This document shows positions 54,159 through 63,675 of a DNA stretch of 64,000 nt, piece after piece. Origin of the DNA: Accumulibacter sp. GTDB lineage: Bacteria > Pseudomonadota > Gammaproteobacteria > Burkholderiales > Rhodocyclaceae. The translations under genes and the position numbers were made by a program. Position 1 is the first letter of the stretch; every line of letters begins with the position of its first letter. The notes below the pieces were generated by a model that was not told where the DNA came from, ran no database searches, and was given only the letters and a program-made list of their open reading frames with translations. The DNA lies in assembly GCF_023806635.1 (NCBI RefSeq), contig NZ_JAMTDQ010000006.1:1-64000 (forward strand), given 5' to 3'.

Positions 54159-55163
54159 TTACGGCAGCTTCGGCGGGTCGAAACGCTCGTGACTGGTCAG
54201 CGTGTCGAGAAAGGCAAGCAGTTGCGCGATCTCGCGGTCGGCGAGCTTGCGGTCGACCAGCAGGCCACTCTTGTTCGGGTCGGCCTTGCCGCCCGAAGCC
54301 ATGTAACGCACTGCGGCATCGAGGCTGCCGACACTGCCATCGTGGAAATAGGGTCCCGAGATCGCCACCGAGCGCAGCGACGGCGTCTTGAACGCCGACA
54401 GATCCTTGACATCCTTGGTGACGGCAAAGCGGCCCGGATCCGGATTCGCCTTGCCCGCTTCGAGGCCGACGTTGTGGAACTGGGCGTCACTGAAGAGCGG
54501 TGGCTTGTGGCAGCCGGCGCAGCCGGCCTTGCCGACGAACAACTCGTAGCCGGCGACTGCATCGGCCGAGACGGCGGTCCTGTCGCCGGCAGTGTAGCGA
54601 TCCCATGGCGACTCGCCGCTGTTCAGCGTCCGCAGGAACGCCGCCAGCGCCTGCGCAGTGTTGTCGGCATTCGGGGCAGCGCCGAACACCGCCTGGAACT
54701 CGGCCTGATAGGCGGGAACGGCCGCGATCACCGCTGCCGCCCGGGCTGGATCGGCACCGATCTGCGCCTTCCAGGCCGCCGTGACCTGACCCTCCAGTGT
54801 CCTGGCCCGCCCATCCCAGTACCAGGAGGTGTAGTAGCCCGTGTTGTAGACGCTCGGCGTATGGCGCGTGTTCATGCCACCGCCCACCTTGCGTGACAGC
54901 GCCAGCCCATCGGTCCAGCCGAGATGGCGGTAGTGGCAACCCTGGCAGGCCATGCTGCCATCGCCGGAAAGCCGCGGATCGAAGAACAGCTTCTTGCCCA
55001 GCGCGGCCTTCGCCGGCGTCGTCGGATTGTCGGCTGGGTCGGGTGGCGCCGGCAGCGCCGAGGAACGCGGTTGATCGCCACCGGGTCCCGGGGTGCCGAC
55101 GCAACCGAAAACGGCTGCGGCGACGGCAATGGTGGCAAGCCAGCGACGTGGTGTCGTTTGCAT
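54159..55163 (-). CDS. Di-heme cytochrome c peroxidase / MauG-family lipoprotein
   Basis: Periplasmic di-heme protein, 334 residues, that reduces hydrogen peroxide or oxidises a partner. The N-terminus ends in a lipobox (AAVFGC), so it is likely membrane-tethered. The heme sites are ACQGCHYRHLGWTDG and GCAGCHKPPLF. The peroxidase region KTPSLRSVAISGPYFHDGSV is conserved. Its start has a strong GAGGAGGAG. It is alone on the minus strand; the 289 bases upstream (55164-55452) contain no gene. Confidence 0.9.
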   Translation of the reverse strand: MQTTPRRWLATIAVAAAVFGCVGTPGPGGDQPRSSALPAPPDPADNPTTPAKAALGKKLFFDPRLSGDGSMACQGCHYRHLGWTDGLALSRKVGGGMNTRHTPSVYNTGYYTSWYWDGRARTLEGQVTAAWKAQIGADPARAAAVIAAVPAYQAEFQAVFGAAPNADNTAQALAAFLRTLNSGESPWDRYTAGDRTAVSADAVAGYELFVGKAGCAGCHKPPLFSDAQFHNVGLEAGKANPDPGRFAVTKDVKDLSAFKTPSLRSVAISGPYFHDGSVGSLDAAVRYMASGGKADPNKSGLLVDRKLADREIAQLLAFLDTLTSHERFDPPKLP

Positions 55164-55452
55164 CGTTTCTCCTCCTCGGTGGTGAACGCGGCTAGATTAC
55201 CACCGCGCGAGCGCGACGGGCAAAGTCGGGCGGCTCGCCTGCCGGGCGTCGCCGCAGGCCAGAGCACGGCAGCAGGGCAGAGGCCACTCAAGATCGCCGC
55301 ACGATCGCCGTTGACAGTGGCGTAACCGGAAGGAACACTGCCGTCGGGGTGACCGTGACCACGGGCCGATCCTTGCCCGACTGCGACCGCGACGCCGGTA
55401 TCCCCTGCCCGGGCCAGCCCCCACAACCCCGACCGGATCAAGTCCCCTGATC

Positions 55453-57060
55453 ATGAAACAGCTCTCGCTGAAAAGCTCCCTGTTCTTCCTGGCACTCCTC
55501 ATAGGCGCCCTGCTGGTCGCTGGCAACGTCGTCATCTGGCGCAGCAGCAACGCCATGGCGCTCGCTGCCGACGAAGCGGCCCGTGCCGAGCAGGCAGTCC
55601 GCCTGTTCAAGGACAGCCGCTACCATGTCGCCCAGATTCAACAGTTCCTGACCGATGCCGCTGCCATTGGCGAAGCCACCTTCAGCGAGGCCGTCGAGCA
55701 CCGCAGGCAGGCGCTCGACCACATCGACCGCCTGGCTGCCCTGGTTCCCGAGCGGCAGGCTGCCTTGCGGCAACTCGGCGACGCCGTCCGGCGCCTGTAC
55801 GAAGCCGGGGAGCGCATGGTCCACGCCTACGTCGCGCAGGGTCGCGAGGCCGGCAACGCACTGATGAAGGGCGAGGGTGGCTTCGACGGTTCCGCCGCCA
55901 GTGCCGCCGCGGCACTCGCCAGCCTGGCCGGCGAACTCGAGGCCACTGCCGCAAGCGCGCAGGCCGGCGCCGACGCGACGCGCGAACGCATGCTGCACAG
56001 CAGCATGGGTGTCGGTATCGTGACGCTGCTCTGCGTCATCGTGTCCTGCTTCGGGCTGGCGCGGATGCTGCTCAGGCTCCTCGGCGGCGAGCCAGCAGCG
56101 GCCGCGGCAGCCGTTTCGCGGCTGGCTGCCGGTGACCTGACGCAAGCGCTGCAACGCCATCCGGATGACCGGGGAAGCCTGCTTGCCGACATCGGCGCCA
56201 TGCAGGCCGGCCTGCGCGAGACGGTCAGCGCGATTCGCAGTGGGTCGCAGGAGGTATTGGGCGCGGCAGCCAGACTGGCTGCCGAAGCGGCGCATGGAGT
56301 TGATGGCTCGCGCGCGCAGAGCGCAGCCGCCACTGCCATGTCGAGTTCGGTGGAGCAGATGGCGTGCAGCGTGATGCAGACGGCGGACTTCGCATGCGTG
56401 CGCCAGCATGGCGGCGAAGCGGAAGCGCGGGCGCAGCAGGGCGGCGACGAGGTGCGCGCGGTCAGCGCCGACATCGCTCGCGTGGCCGACTCGGTGCGCC
56501 TGGCGAGCGACCTGATCGTGGCGCTTGGCGACGAGACGCGGCGCATCACGGCGATCACCGAGACCATTCGCGAGATTGCCGAACAGACCAACCTGCTGGC
56601 GCTCAACGCCGCCATCGAGGCTGCTCGCGCCGGCGAGCAGGGACGTGGTTTCGCCGTCGTTGCCGACGAGGTGCGCAAGCTGGCGGAACGTACCGCCGGG
56701 TCGACGCGCGAAATCTCCGCCATGATCGAAGCCATCGGTACGCGCTCGAACGAGGCCGCGGCAGGCATGCAGCAGAGTCTGCTGGCGGTCGACCAGAGCG
56801 TGGCGCAGGCGCAAAGAGCCTTCGCCTCGATGACGACGGCGCGCGAGCAACTCGCTGGCCTGGCGCAAGAGGTCGGCGAGATCAGCGGCGCGATCGAGGA
56901 ACAACGCGTCACGAGTTCGGCGATCGCGGTCAGCGTGCAGCAGGTGGCACAGATGGCGGAAGAGGGTCGCCACTCGCTGGGCAAGATTGCCGGCAGCGCC
57001 AGCCGTCTCGAACAACTCTCGCGTGAACTCGACCAGGTCGTCGGCAGGTTCCGGTTGTGA
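55453..57060 (+). CDS. Methyl-accepting chemotaxis protein
   Basis: Chemoreceptor, 535 residues. Membrane helices lie at about 8-30 and 188-212, with a small helical periplasmic domain between them (four-helix-bundle type). A short HAMP-like region is followed by the signalling domain with the tip [20 protein letters not shown]. The first signalling helix is irregular ([20 protein letters not shown]), unlike the usual heptad pattern, suggesting local sequence drift. ATG 55453 lacks a clear ribosome site. Confidence 0.87.
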   Translation: MKQLSLKSSLFFLALLIGALLVAGNVVIWRSSNAMALAADEAARAEQAVRLFKDSRYHVAQIQQFLTDAAAIGEATFSEAVEHRRQALDHIDRLAALVPERQAALRQLGDAVRRLYEAGERMVHAYVAQGREAGNALMKGEGGFDGSAASAAAALASLAGELEATAASAQAGADATRERMLHSSMGVGIVTLLCVIVSCFGLARMLLRLLGGEPAAAAAAVSRLAAGDLTQALQRHPDDRGSLLADIGAMQAGLRETVSAIRSGSQEVLGAAARLAAEAAHGVDGSRAQSAAATAMSSSVEQMACSVMQTADFACVRQHGGEAEARAQQGGDEVRAVSADIARVADSVRLASDLIVALGDETRRITAITETIREIAEQTNLLALNAAIEAARAGEQGRGFAVVADEVRKLAERTAGSTREISAMIEAIGTRSNEAAAGMQQSLLAVDQSVAQAQRAFASMTTAREQLAGLAQEVGEISGAIEEQRVTSSAIAVSVQQVAQMAEEGRHSLGKIAGSASRLEQLSRELDQVVGRFRL

Positions 57061-57129
57061 GTGCCCGGCGGCGCGGCGCCAACCCTGCCAGCGGGCCACG
57101 GGCCACCGGGCTACCCGGCTGCACGCACA

Positions 57130-57159
57130 TTGACTGGCTGCGCTGCCCCCCCATATACT
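57130..57159 (+). promoter_or_regulatory. Sigma-70 promoter of pyk
   Basis: TTGACT (57130-57135) and TATACT (57154-57159) are separated by 18 bases. The predicted start near 57166 gives a leader of about 108 bases before pyk. Confidence 0.72.
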
Positions 57160-57273
57160 TCGGCGTTTTTTTCGCGTTTCAGCATCCTGGACCCAGGCTG
57201 CAGGCTGCCCGGCAGGGCGTCGGCAGGGTTCGGACCGGTCCGCCGGTAGCGTGAAACGAGCGAGGAGTAGTTG

Positions 57274-58686
57274 ATGCGCCGAACCAAGATCGTCGCCACG
57301 ATCGGCCCCGCCACCGCCGAGACGGAAGCGCTGCGGGATCTCCTGAAGGCCGGGGTCGACGTGGTTCGTCTGAACGCCGCGCACGCCGACATGGCAACGC
57401 ACAGTGCAAACGTCCGCCGCGTCCGCGAACTGTCACTGGTGCTTGGGCGCAGCATCGGCACCCTGGTCGACCTGCCCGGCCCGAAGATCCGCTCGGGCGT
57501 CATCGCCTGCGGTGAAGTCGAACTGGAAAACGGCCAGGAATTCGTCCTCAGCGGCAGCGACGACGGGCAAGGCGATGAGCGGCATGTGGCGACGACCCTC
57601 GACGACCTGGCGCAATGGGTCTGCCCGGGCGACGACGTCTATCTCGCCGACGGCGCCATCGTCCTGCGCGTGCTGCAGTCGCTGGGCGACGACGTGCGCA
57701 CCGAGGTCGTCCGCGGCGGCACGCTGCGCTCGCGCAAGGGGATGCACCTGCCGCGCGCCGAGGCGCACGTCGAACCCTTCACCGAACGCGACGCGCAGGC
57801 GCTCGAAATGGCGATCGCCGCCAAGGTGGATTTCATCGGTCTCTCCTTCGTTCGCCGCGCCGAAGACGTCGAGCGGGTGCGCGCAATGCTCCCGAAACGC
57901 GGTGTGCGTCCGGCGCTGGTGCCGAAGATCGAGACGGCAACCGCCATCGACAACCTCGACGGCATCATCAGGGCGGCCGATGCGGTGATGGTCGCGCGCG
58001 GCGATCTCGGCATCCAGATGCCGGCCCGCAGCGTGCCACTGCTGCAGAAGGAGATCATCCGCCACTGCAACCTGGCGGGGAAACCGGTGATCACGGCAAC
58101 GCAGATGCTCGAATCCATGACCCGCTCGCCGCTGCCGACCCGCGCCGAAGTCAACGACGTCGCCAACGCCGTCCTCGACGGAACCGATGCCCTGATGCTT
58201 TCCGAGGAAACGGCGGTCGGCCTCTACCCGAGCCAGGCCGTGCGCATGATGAGCGAAGTCGCCGAATCGGCCGAGGGCTGGCCACGACAGCGCGTCGCCC
58301 CGGAGGCGAGCGGTGCCGACGGCGACCGCGTCGCCTGGGCGGTGGCACACGCTGCCGTGCAGGCCGCCGAGGAACTCGGGGTCGCCGCGATTCTCTGCCC
58401 CACCCGCAGCGGGCAGACCGCGCACCGCGTCGCCGCCTTCCGGCCAACGGTGCCGATCGCCGGCATCTCGACGAGCAGCCAGGTCCTCGGCGACCTTTCG
58501 CTGGTCTGGGGAGTCCGCCCGCTCGTCGTTCCGGCAAATTCGGACCCCGGCGAGCAATTGCGGCTGGCCATCGTCGCCGCCCGCGGCGCCGGACTGGTGC
58601 GCGAGGGCGACCTGCTGGCCTTCGTCTTCGGCTCGGCCGGGCCGCGCGCCGGCAGCACCGACAGCGTTCGCATCGTCCGCGTGTGA
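57274..58686 (+). CDS. pyk: Pyruvate kinase
   Basis: Last glycolytic enzyme, 470 residues, converting phosphoenolpyruvate and ADP to pyruvate and ATP. It has MRRTKIVATIGPATAETEAL, VDLPGPKIRSGV, FIGLSFVRRAEDVERVRAML, the catalytic PKIETATAIDNLD and MVARGDLGIQMP. The metal/substrate block is TATQMLESMTRSPLPTRAEV. The ATG at 57274 has GAGGAG upstream. It precedes the sulfide dehydrogenase pair by about 65 bases. Confidence 0.95.
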   Translation: MRRTKIVATIGPATAETEALRDLLKAGVDVVRLNAAHADMATHSANVRRVRELSLVLGRSIGTLVDLPGPKIRSGVIACGEVELENGQEFVLSGSDDGQGDERHVATTLDDLAQWVCPGDDVYLADGAIVLRVLQSLGDDVRTEVVRGGTLRSRKGMHLPRAEAHVEPFTERDAQALEMAIAAKVDFIGLSFVRRAEDVERVRAMLPKRGVRPALVPKIETATAIDNLDGIIRAADAVMVARGDLGIQMPARSVPLLQKEIIRHCNLAGKPVITATQMLESMTRSPLPTRAEVNDVANAVLDGTDALMLSEETAVGLYPSQAVRMMSEVAESAEGWPRQRVAPEASGADGDRVAWAVAHAAVQAAEELGVAAILCPTRSGQTAHRVAAFRPTVPIAGISTSSQVLGDLSLVWGVRPLVVPANSDPGEQLRLAIVAARGAGLVREGDLLAFVFGSAGPRAGSTDSVRIVRV

Positions 58687-58750
58687 GCAGGCTCGCCGGC
58701 GGCCAGGGCCAGCCCGCGCCCGCCGGCTTTTCGGATTCGGAGGACATTCG

Positions 58751-59056
58751 ATGAAAAAGCCAGCAGCCCTTGTCGCATTGTTGTTGCTCAGCGGCAGCCC
58801 GCTTGCCCAGACAGCGGACCCGGAACGGGCACGCAATCTCGCGGCCACCTGCGCCAACTGCCATGGCACCAATGGCCACGCGGTCGCCGGTTCCGGGATC
58901 GACCCCCTCGCCGGAGTCGACAGGCGCAGCAGCCTGCAGAAGCTGCGCGACTTCAAGAGCGGCCAGCGACCCGGAACGATCATGCCGCAGATTGCCAAAG
59001 GCTACAGCGAGGAGCAGCTGGAACTGATCGCCACCTACCTCGCGGCACAGAAGTAG
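58751..59056 (+). CDS. fccA: Cytochrome c subunit of flavocytochrome c sulfide dehydrogenase
   Basis: Small exported mono-heme cytochrome, 101 residues. It has a signal peptide (MKKPAALVALLLLSGSPLAQ), heme site CANCHGTNGH and a Met ligand in GTIMPQIAKGYSEEQ. It ends 11 bases before the flavoprotein gene, giving the FccA-FccB layout, where electrons from sulfide pass from FAD to heme. Typical FccA can have one or two hemes; this is the short single-heme form. Confidence 0.85.
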   Translation: MKKPAALVALLLLSGSPLAQTADPERARNLAATCANCHGTNGHAVAGSGIDPLAGVDRRSSLQKLRDFKSGQRPGTIMPQIAKGYSEEQLELIATYLAAQK

Positions 59057-59067
59057 GGAGCAACGAC

Positions 59068-60348
59068 ATGGCAGACCTCGATCGACGCGCGTTCCTGAAG
59101 GCCGGCGCCCTGGCCGGAGCCCTCGCCCTGACTGGCTGTGCCGGCAGCGGGATGCGGCCGGCGCGTGGCCACGTCGTCGTCGTCGGCGGCGGCTACGGCG
59201 GCGCCACGGCAGCGAAGTACCTGCGCATGTGGAGCGCGCGCGGCGTCGACGTGACGCTGGTCGAGCGCGCACCGCGTTTCGTCTCCTGCCCGATGTCCAA
59301 TCTGGTGATCGCGGGCTACCGCAGCATGGCCGACATCACGCTCGACTACGACCGCCTGCAGCATCACTGGGGCGTGCGCGTAGTGCACGGCGAGGTGCTG
59401 GCGATCGACACCGCGGCGCGCCGCCTGCGCCTTGCCGATGGCGGCGAGCTGCACTATGACCGGCTCGTCCTCTCGCCCGGAATCGACTTCCTGTGGCAGG
59501 AGGTGCCCGGGCTCGACAGCGCCACCGCCCAGGGCAGCATCCCGCACGCCTGGAAGGCAGGCGCACAGACGGTAGCGCTGCGCCGCCAGCTCGAAGCAAT
59601 GCCGGATGGCGGCGTCTTCGTCCTGTCGATCCCGCGCGCGCCCTACCGTTGCCCGCCGGGCCCGTACGAGCGGGCCTGCCTGGTCGCCGACTACTGCAAG
59701 CGGCACAAGCCACGCGCCAAGGTGCTCGTTCTCGATGCCAACGACGAGATCGTCTCCAAGAAGGGGCTCTTCGCCAAGGCGTGGGCCGAACTCTATCCGG
59801 GGATCATCGAATACCGGCCGCAGAGCGAGGTGCGCGACGTGCACGTCGCGACGAGGACCGCCCGCCTCGATTTCGACGAGGTCAGGGCCGACGTCCTGAA
59901 CGTCATTCCGCCGCAGCGTGCCGCCGACATCGCCGCGACATCGGGTCTGAGGCTGATCAACCAGCGCTGGGTCGAGATCGACTGGCTGTCGATGGAGTCG
60001 AGCAACACGCCGGGAGTGCATGTGCTCGGCGATGCGATCTTTCCGGCACCGACGATGCCCAAGTCGGGGCACGTCGCCAACCAGCAGGCGAAACTCGCAG
60101 CAGCGGCGATCCTCCGGCTGCTGGCGGGCGAGCAACCCGATCCGGCACCACTGCTGATGAATACCTGCTACAGCTTCGTGGACGCGCGCAGCGCGATCCA
60201 CGTCGCCGCCGTGTTCCAGTACGACCCCGCCTCACGCGTCCTGCAACCGGTAGCGGGCGCCGGTGGCGTGTCAGGCGCACGCAGCGAACTCGAGGGCCGC
60301 ATCGCCAACGGCTGGGCACAGAACATGTGGGCCGACATGCTGTCCTGA
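59068..60348 (+). CDS. fccB: Flavocytochrome c sulfide dehydrogenase flavoprotein subunit
   Basis: A 426-residue FAD enzyme exported by the Tat route (LDRRAFLKAGALAGALALTG, also a lipobox-like LTGC). It has the dinucleotide motif VVVVGGGYGGATAAKYLRMW. The cysteine of RFVSCPMSNLVIAGYR corresponds to the FAD-linked Cys of FccB. Further conserved Cys are in YRCPPGPYERACLVADYC and MNTCYSFVDA. The C-terminal FCSD-flavin-binding domain is present. It should oxidise sulfide to sulfur in the periplasm with FccA. Confidence 0.88.
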   Translation: MADLDRRAFLKAGALAGALALTGCAGSGMRPARGHVVVVGGGYGGATAAKYLRMWSARGVDVTLVERAPRFVSCPMSNLVIAGYRSMADITLDYDRLQHHWGVRVVHGEVLAIDTAARRLRLADGGELHYDRLVLSPGIDFLWQEVPGLDSATAQGSIPHAWKAGAQTVALRRQLEAMPDGGVFVLSIPRAPYRCPPGPYERACLVADYCKRHKPRAKVLVLDANDEIVSKKGLFAKAWAELYPGIIEYRPQSEVRDVHVATRTARLDFDEVRADVLNVIPPQRAADIAATSGLRLINQRWVEIDWLSMESSNTPGVHVLGDAIFPAPTMPKSGHVANQQAKLAAAAILRLLAGEQPDPAPLLMNTCYSFVDARSAIHVAAVFQYDPASRVLQPVAGAGGVSGARSELEGRIANGWAQNMWADMLS

Positions 60349-60523
60349 GCGGTCGTCGATTGACCACGATCGATCACGCAACCTATACTGCCGCGAGCGT
60401 GTCTCACCGGCACGCGTGTCGCCATCGAGGGAGGTCCGGGAAATTCGCCGAACTGCCGTTGCAACGTGCGCCAGCACACGCTTTCCTGGACGCATGACCG
60501 TCAATCCACTGGAGGGACCGAAC

Positions 60524-61963
60524 ATGACCGAAACTGCCAAACTGGTGCTGCCAAGCGATGCGCAGCTCGAGACCGAAGCCAACGCGACCGACGCAGCCGC
60601 CAGGCAAACGCCCGTCATCCGCCCGGAAATGGCCAGGCTGCTCGAGCTGACGCAGGCCAACGGCAGCAGTACGACGGCGAAGGAAATCAACGCCCAGCTC
60701 GATCGAGTCCTGCGCGACTACGAAGAACTGACGGCGCTCTACGCCGACAACAATCGGCGGATCGACAGCGAGCTGGACGACCTCCGCCAGTCCAGCGGTG
60801 CGCTGTCGGGCCGCGTGCATCAGCTCGGGGCCGACCTGCAACAGCAGGGTTCGTCGCTGGTTGCCCGCGCCACCGGTGTCGAGCAGCGTATCGAGGTGGT
60901 CGGGGGGCAGGCACAGGCCGCTCTCGCCGACGCCGAGCAGCGCTGGGAAGGGCGCCTGGCGAGCAGCAACTCGCGCATCGCTGCAGAACTGGCGCAACTC
61001 GATGCCGGCATCGGTTCGCTCGAGGCGCTGTTCCGGGCGCAGGAGCAGATCGTCGGCGAACAGCGTGCGCGTCTGGACCAGTTCGACATCGCCTGTCAGC
61101 TGCTCGATGGCGCGACACGCGGCAACAAGAGCCGCATCGAGGCGGTGCGTGAGCAGACGGAGAGGCAACACGCGATCTTCGAGGCACGGATCGACGGCCT
61201 CGGCGCACTGCAGCGCGAGCATTACGCCGAGTTCCAGGACCTGCAGCGCCTGGTCGGCGTCCTGCGCTCCGAGACGCACCGCCTTGACGAGGAGATCGGC
61301 AAGCTGGCGGCGGCACTGGCGACGCACCGCGACGAGACCGGCGAACGGTTCAAGCGGACCCATCTGGCGATCGCCGCCGTCTTCCTGCTGACCGTTGTCG
61401 GCTTCGCCCTGGTCAAGTGGCTGCCTGCCTTCGCACCCGCCGGCACTGAGTCGGCGTTGGCCGAAAGCCAGTCGCGCATCAGCGCGGTGGACGCCCAGGT
61501 GGCCGCATTGGCTTCGCGGCTGAACGCGCAGCAGGAAGTCGACGCACAACAGCAGGCGAGCATGGACCGGGTCGGCGGCAAGCTCGGCAGCCTCGAGAAG
61601 AGCCTCGCCGACCTGCGCGGCGCGATCCGCAAACTGCGCCCGCAGGGCGCCGGCGCCGCGGTGTTGCATGACAGCCAGTGGCTCCTGCAGCAGAACCCGA
61701 AAGCGTACACGGTGCAGTTGGTCACCTCGCCAAGCCAGGCCGACATGGCGCGCTTCATCGACCGCAACATCGCCCACCTGGCGCTCGACTCGCTCGCCTA
61801 CTCGGTCAGCGAGGCGGCCCAGGGCGATCGCTACAACCTCTTCTTCGGCGTCTTCCCGACGCTGACGCAGGCACGCGCCGCCATCGCCACCCTGCCGCCA
61901 GAGCTGCAGGTCAACCAGCCATGGGTGCGCCCGCTGCGCTCGGTACAGGAGTCGCTGCGCTGA
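60524..61963 (+). CDS. Coiled-coil transmembrane protein with C-terminal SPOR-like domain
   Basis: A 479-residue single-pass protein. Residues 1-285 form a long cytoplasmic coiled coil. A membrane helix follows near 290-308 (LAIAAVFLLTVVGFALVKWL), then a second coiled coil, and then a SPOR-like domain (YTVQLVTSPSQADMARFIDR with YNLFFGVFPTLTQARAAI). SPOR domains bind denuded peptidoglycan at division sites. The start at 60524 follows GGAGGGA; an ATG at 60494 lacks one. The arrangement resembles DamX in outline, but the homologue is unknown. Confidence 0.78.
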   Translation: MTETAKLVLPSDAQLETEANATDAAARQTPVIRPEMARLLELTQANGSSTTAKEINAQLDRVLRDYEELTALYADNNRRIDSELDDLRQSSGALSGRVHQLGADLQQQGSSLVARATGVEQRIEVVGGQAQAALADAEQRWEGRLASSNSRIAAELAQLDAGIGSLEALFRAQEQIVGEQRARLDQFDIACQLLDGATRGNKSRIEAVREQTERQHAIFEARIDGLGALQREHYAEFQDLQRLVGVLRSETHRLDEEIGKLAAALATHRDETGERFKRTHLAIAAVFLLTVVGFALVKWLPAFAPAGTESALAESQSRISAVDAQVAALASRLNAQQEVDAQQQASMDRVGGKLGSLEKSLADLRGAIRKLRPQGAGAAVLHDSQWLLQQNPKAYTVQLVTSPSQADMARFIDRNIAHLALDSLAYSVSEAAQGDRYNLFFGVFPTLTQARAAIATLPPELQVNQPWVRPLRSVQESLR

Positions 61964-62088
61964 AGCGGTCCGCCGGGGACTGAAGCGGTCAGCGGTACGG
62001 CGCCTCGCGGCGCCGTACCGTCGGTCGTTGGCCGTGCGGCCGACCGCGAAGGATGCGACCCGGAAGAAGAAGTTCACCCGGAGGCAAC

Positions 62089-62670
62089 ATGACCCTGCTG
62101 ATCCTCGGCCTCGCGATTTTCCTCGGTGTTCATTCCACACGGATCTTCGCCGACGGGTTTCGCGACGCCCAGGTGGCGAAGCTCGGGCTGAACGGCTGGA
62201 AGGCCGTCTACTCGATCGTCTCGATCGCCGGCTTCACGCTCATCGTGTACGGCTACGCGACCGCGCGGATGACTCCGGTGGTGATCTGGAGTCCGCCGCT
62301 GTGGTCCACACACGTCGCCGCCCTGCTGACCGTTCCGGCATTCGTCCTGCTGGCAGCGGCGTACGTACCCGGTACGCGAATCAAGCGGGCGGTCGGCCAT
62401 CCGATGGTCGCGGGCGTCAAGGTCTGGGCCTTCGCGCACCTGATCGCCAACGGCACCCTGGCCGACATCCTGCTGTTCGGCAGTTTTCTGGCGTGGGCGA
62501 TCCTCGATTTCGCTTCCGCCCGTCGCCGCGACCGCGCCGCGGGCACCGAGTACGCCAGCGGGCCGCTGACGCGCGACCTGACCGCGCTGGTCTTCGGTCT
62601 CGCGGGCTGGGCCGCGTTCGCCTTCTGGCTGCACGCCTGGCTGATCGGCGTACGGCCGTTCGGCGCCTGA
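62089..62670 (+). CDS. NnrU family membrane protein
   Basis: A 193-residue inner-membrane protein with five or six helices, of the NnrU family associated with nitrite/nitric oxide reduction in denitrifiers. Family blocks are LGVHSTRIFADGFRDAQVAK, KAVYSIVSIAGFTLIVYGY and HPMVAGVKVWAFAHLIANGT. ATG 62089 has GAGG upstream. No denitrification gene is adjacent, so the role is inferred from family only. Confidence 0.88.
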   Translation: MTLLILGLAIFLGVHSTRIFADGFRDAQVAKLGLNGWKAVYSIVSIAGFTLIVYGYATARMTPVVIWSPPLWSTHVAALLTVPAFVLLAAAYVPGTRIKRAVGHPMVAGVKVWAFAHLIANGTLADILLFGSFLAWAILDFASARRRDRAAGTEYASGPLTRDLTALVFGLAGWAAFAFWLHAWLIGVRPFGA

Positions 62671-63195
62671 GATCGCCGCCGACCGACGCGCACTTCGGCA
62701 CCGGTCAAGGCCAGCGCAACGGGTGACGCGCGCCATTGCTACCGTGGTCGCCGGTCGCGAGACGGTCGGCGCGCCCGGTCGGAATTCCAAGCGGAAGGCG
62801 ATGGCGCATCGACGAATCCGGTGGCTGCGATTTGACCCGGAAGCCGGAGCGTTCCCGGGGCGCTGGATGCCTGCGCCCGGCAACCGGCCAGGGGCCGAGG
62901 GCCGCAACGCTTGCCCGCAGCGAAAGTCCGCCGCGGGGCGATCGATCGCAAGCGGTCAGTTGACAACGGGCCTCGGTGTTCCCGGCGGACCGGCGGACCG
63001 GCCGAACGATCGCAATGGTCGGCAAGGCAGCCTGTGGGTGTAGGATGCGGCCTGGAGTCGACCGGTCGGGAGCTGCCGCTTGACGCGCCGGATCGTGAGC
63101 GCGCCTCGTTCCTTTCGGCTGCCTGTCGATTCCACATGCCTCTGGTCGACCGGATCTGGGGGGACGACCCCCTGGGTACCGATGGGAGTACTGAA
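62671..63195. other. Gap between the NnrU-like and VOC genes
   Basis: No gene is recognised in these 525 bases. A TTGACA occurs near 62958-62963 and a TAGGAT near 63040, but they are too far apart to form one promoter. The GC-rich sequence is full of short repeated CGGACCGG-like words. It may be a decayed coding region. Confidence 0.4.
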
Positions 63196-63675
63196 ATGGT
63201 CACGAAGAACACGGTTTGCCTGTGGTACGACGGTGCTGCCCTGGACGCCGCCCGGTTCTACGCCGAGACCTTCCCGGACAGCACGGTGGGCGCGGTGCTG
63301 CGCGCACCTGGTGATTATCCGGATGGCAAGGAGGGCGATGTCCTGACGGTCGAGTTCACCGTGGCCGGGATTCCCTGCATCGGGCTCAACGGCGGCTCGC
63401 AGTGCAAGCACAACGAGGCGTTCTCCTTCCAGATTTCGACTGACGATCAGGCCGAAACCGATCGCTTGTGGAACGTGATCGTTGGCAACGGCGGCCAGGA
63501 AAGCGCGTGCGGCTGGTGCAAGGACAAGTGGGGGTTGAACTGGCAGATAACGCCACGCGCCCTCATCGAGGCGATCGCCGACCCTGACCGCGCGGCGGCC
63601 AAGCGTGCGTTCGAAGCGATGATGACGATGGGAAAGATCGACATCGCAGCGATCGAGGCGGCGCGGCGGGGCTGA
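63196..63675 (+). CDS. VOC-fold protein (PhnB/YjdN-like, 3-demethylubiquinone-methyltransferase-like domain)
   Basis: A 159-residue glyoxalase/bleomycin-resistance-fold protein of the PF06983 group. It has NTVCLWYDGAALDAARFYAE at the start, EGDVLTVEFTVAGIPCIGLN and CGWCKDKWGLNWQITPRAL. The last block is typical of this family. It is a stand-alone domain with no known reaction; PhnB-like proteins are often of unknown function. ATG 63196 has GGGAG at nine bases. Confidence 0.88.
   Translation: MVTKNTVCLWYDGAALDAARFYAETFPDSTVGAVLRAPGDYPDGKEGDVLTVEFTVAGIPCIGLNGGSQCKHNEAFSFQISTDDQAETDRLWNVIVGNGGQESACGWCKDKWGLNWQITPRALIEAIADPDRAAAKRAFEAMMTMGKIDIAAIEAARRG

Noticed and set aside
55438-57402. 654-residue frame antisense to the chemoreceptor
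   Set aside because: No homology; the receptor on the plus strand is certain.
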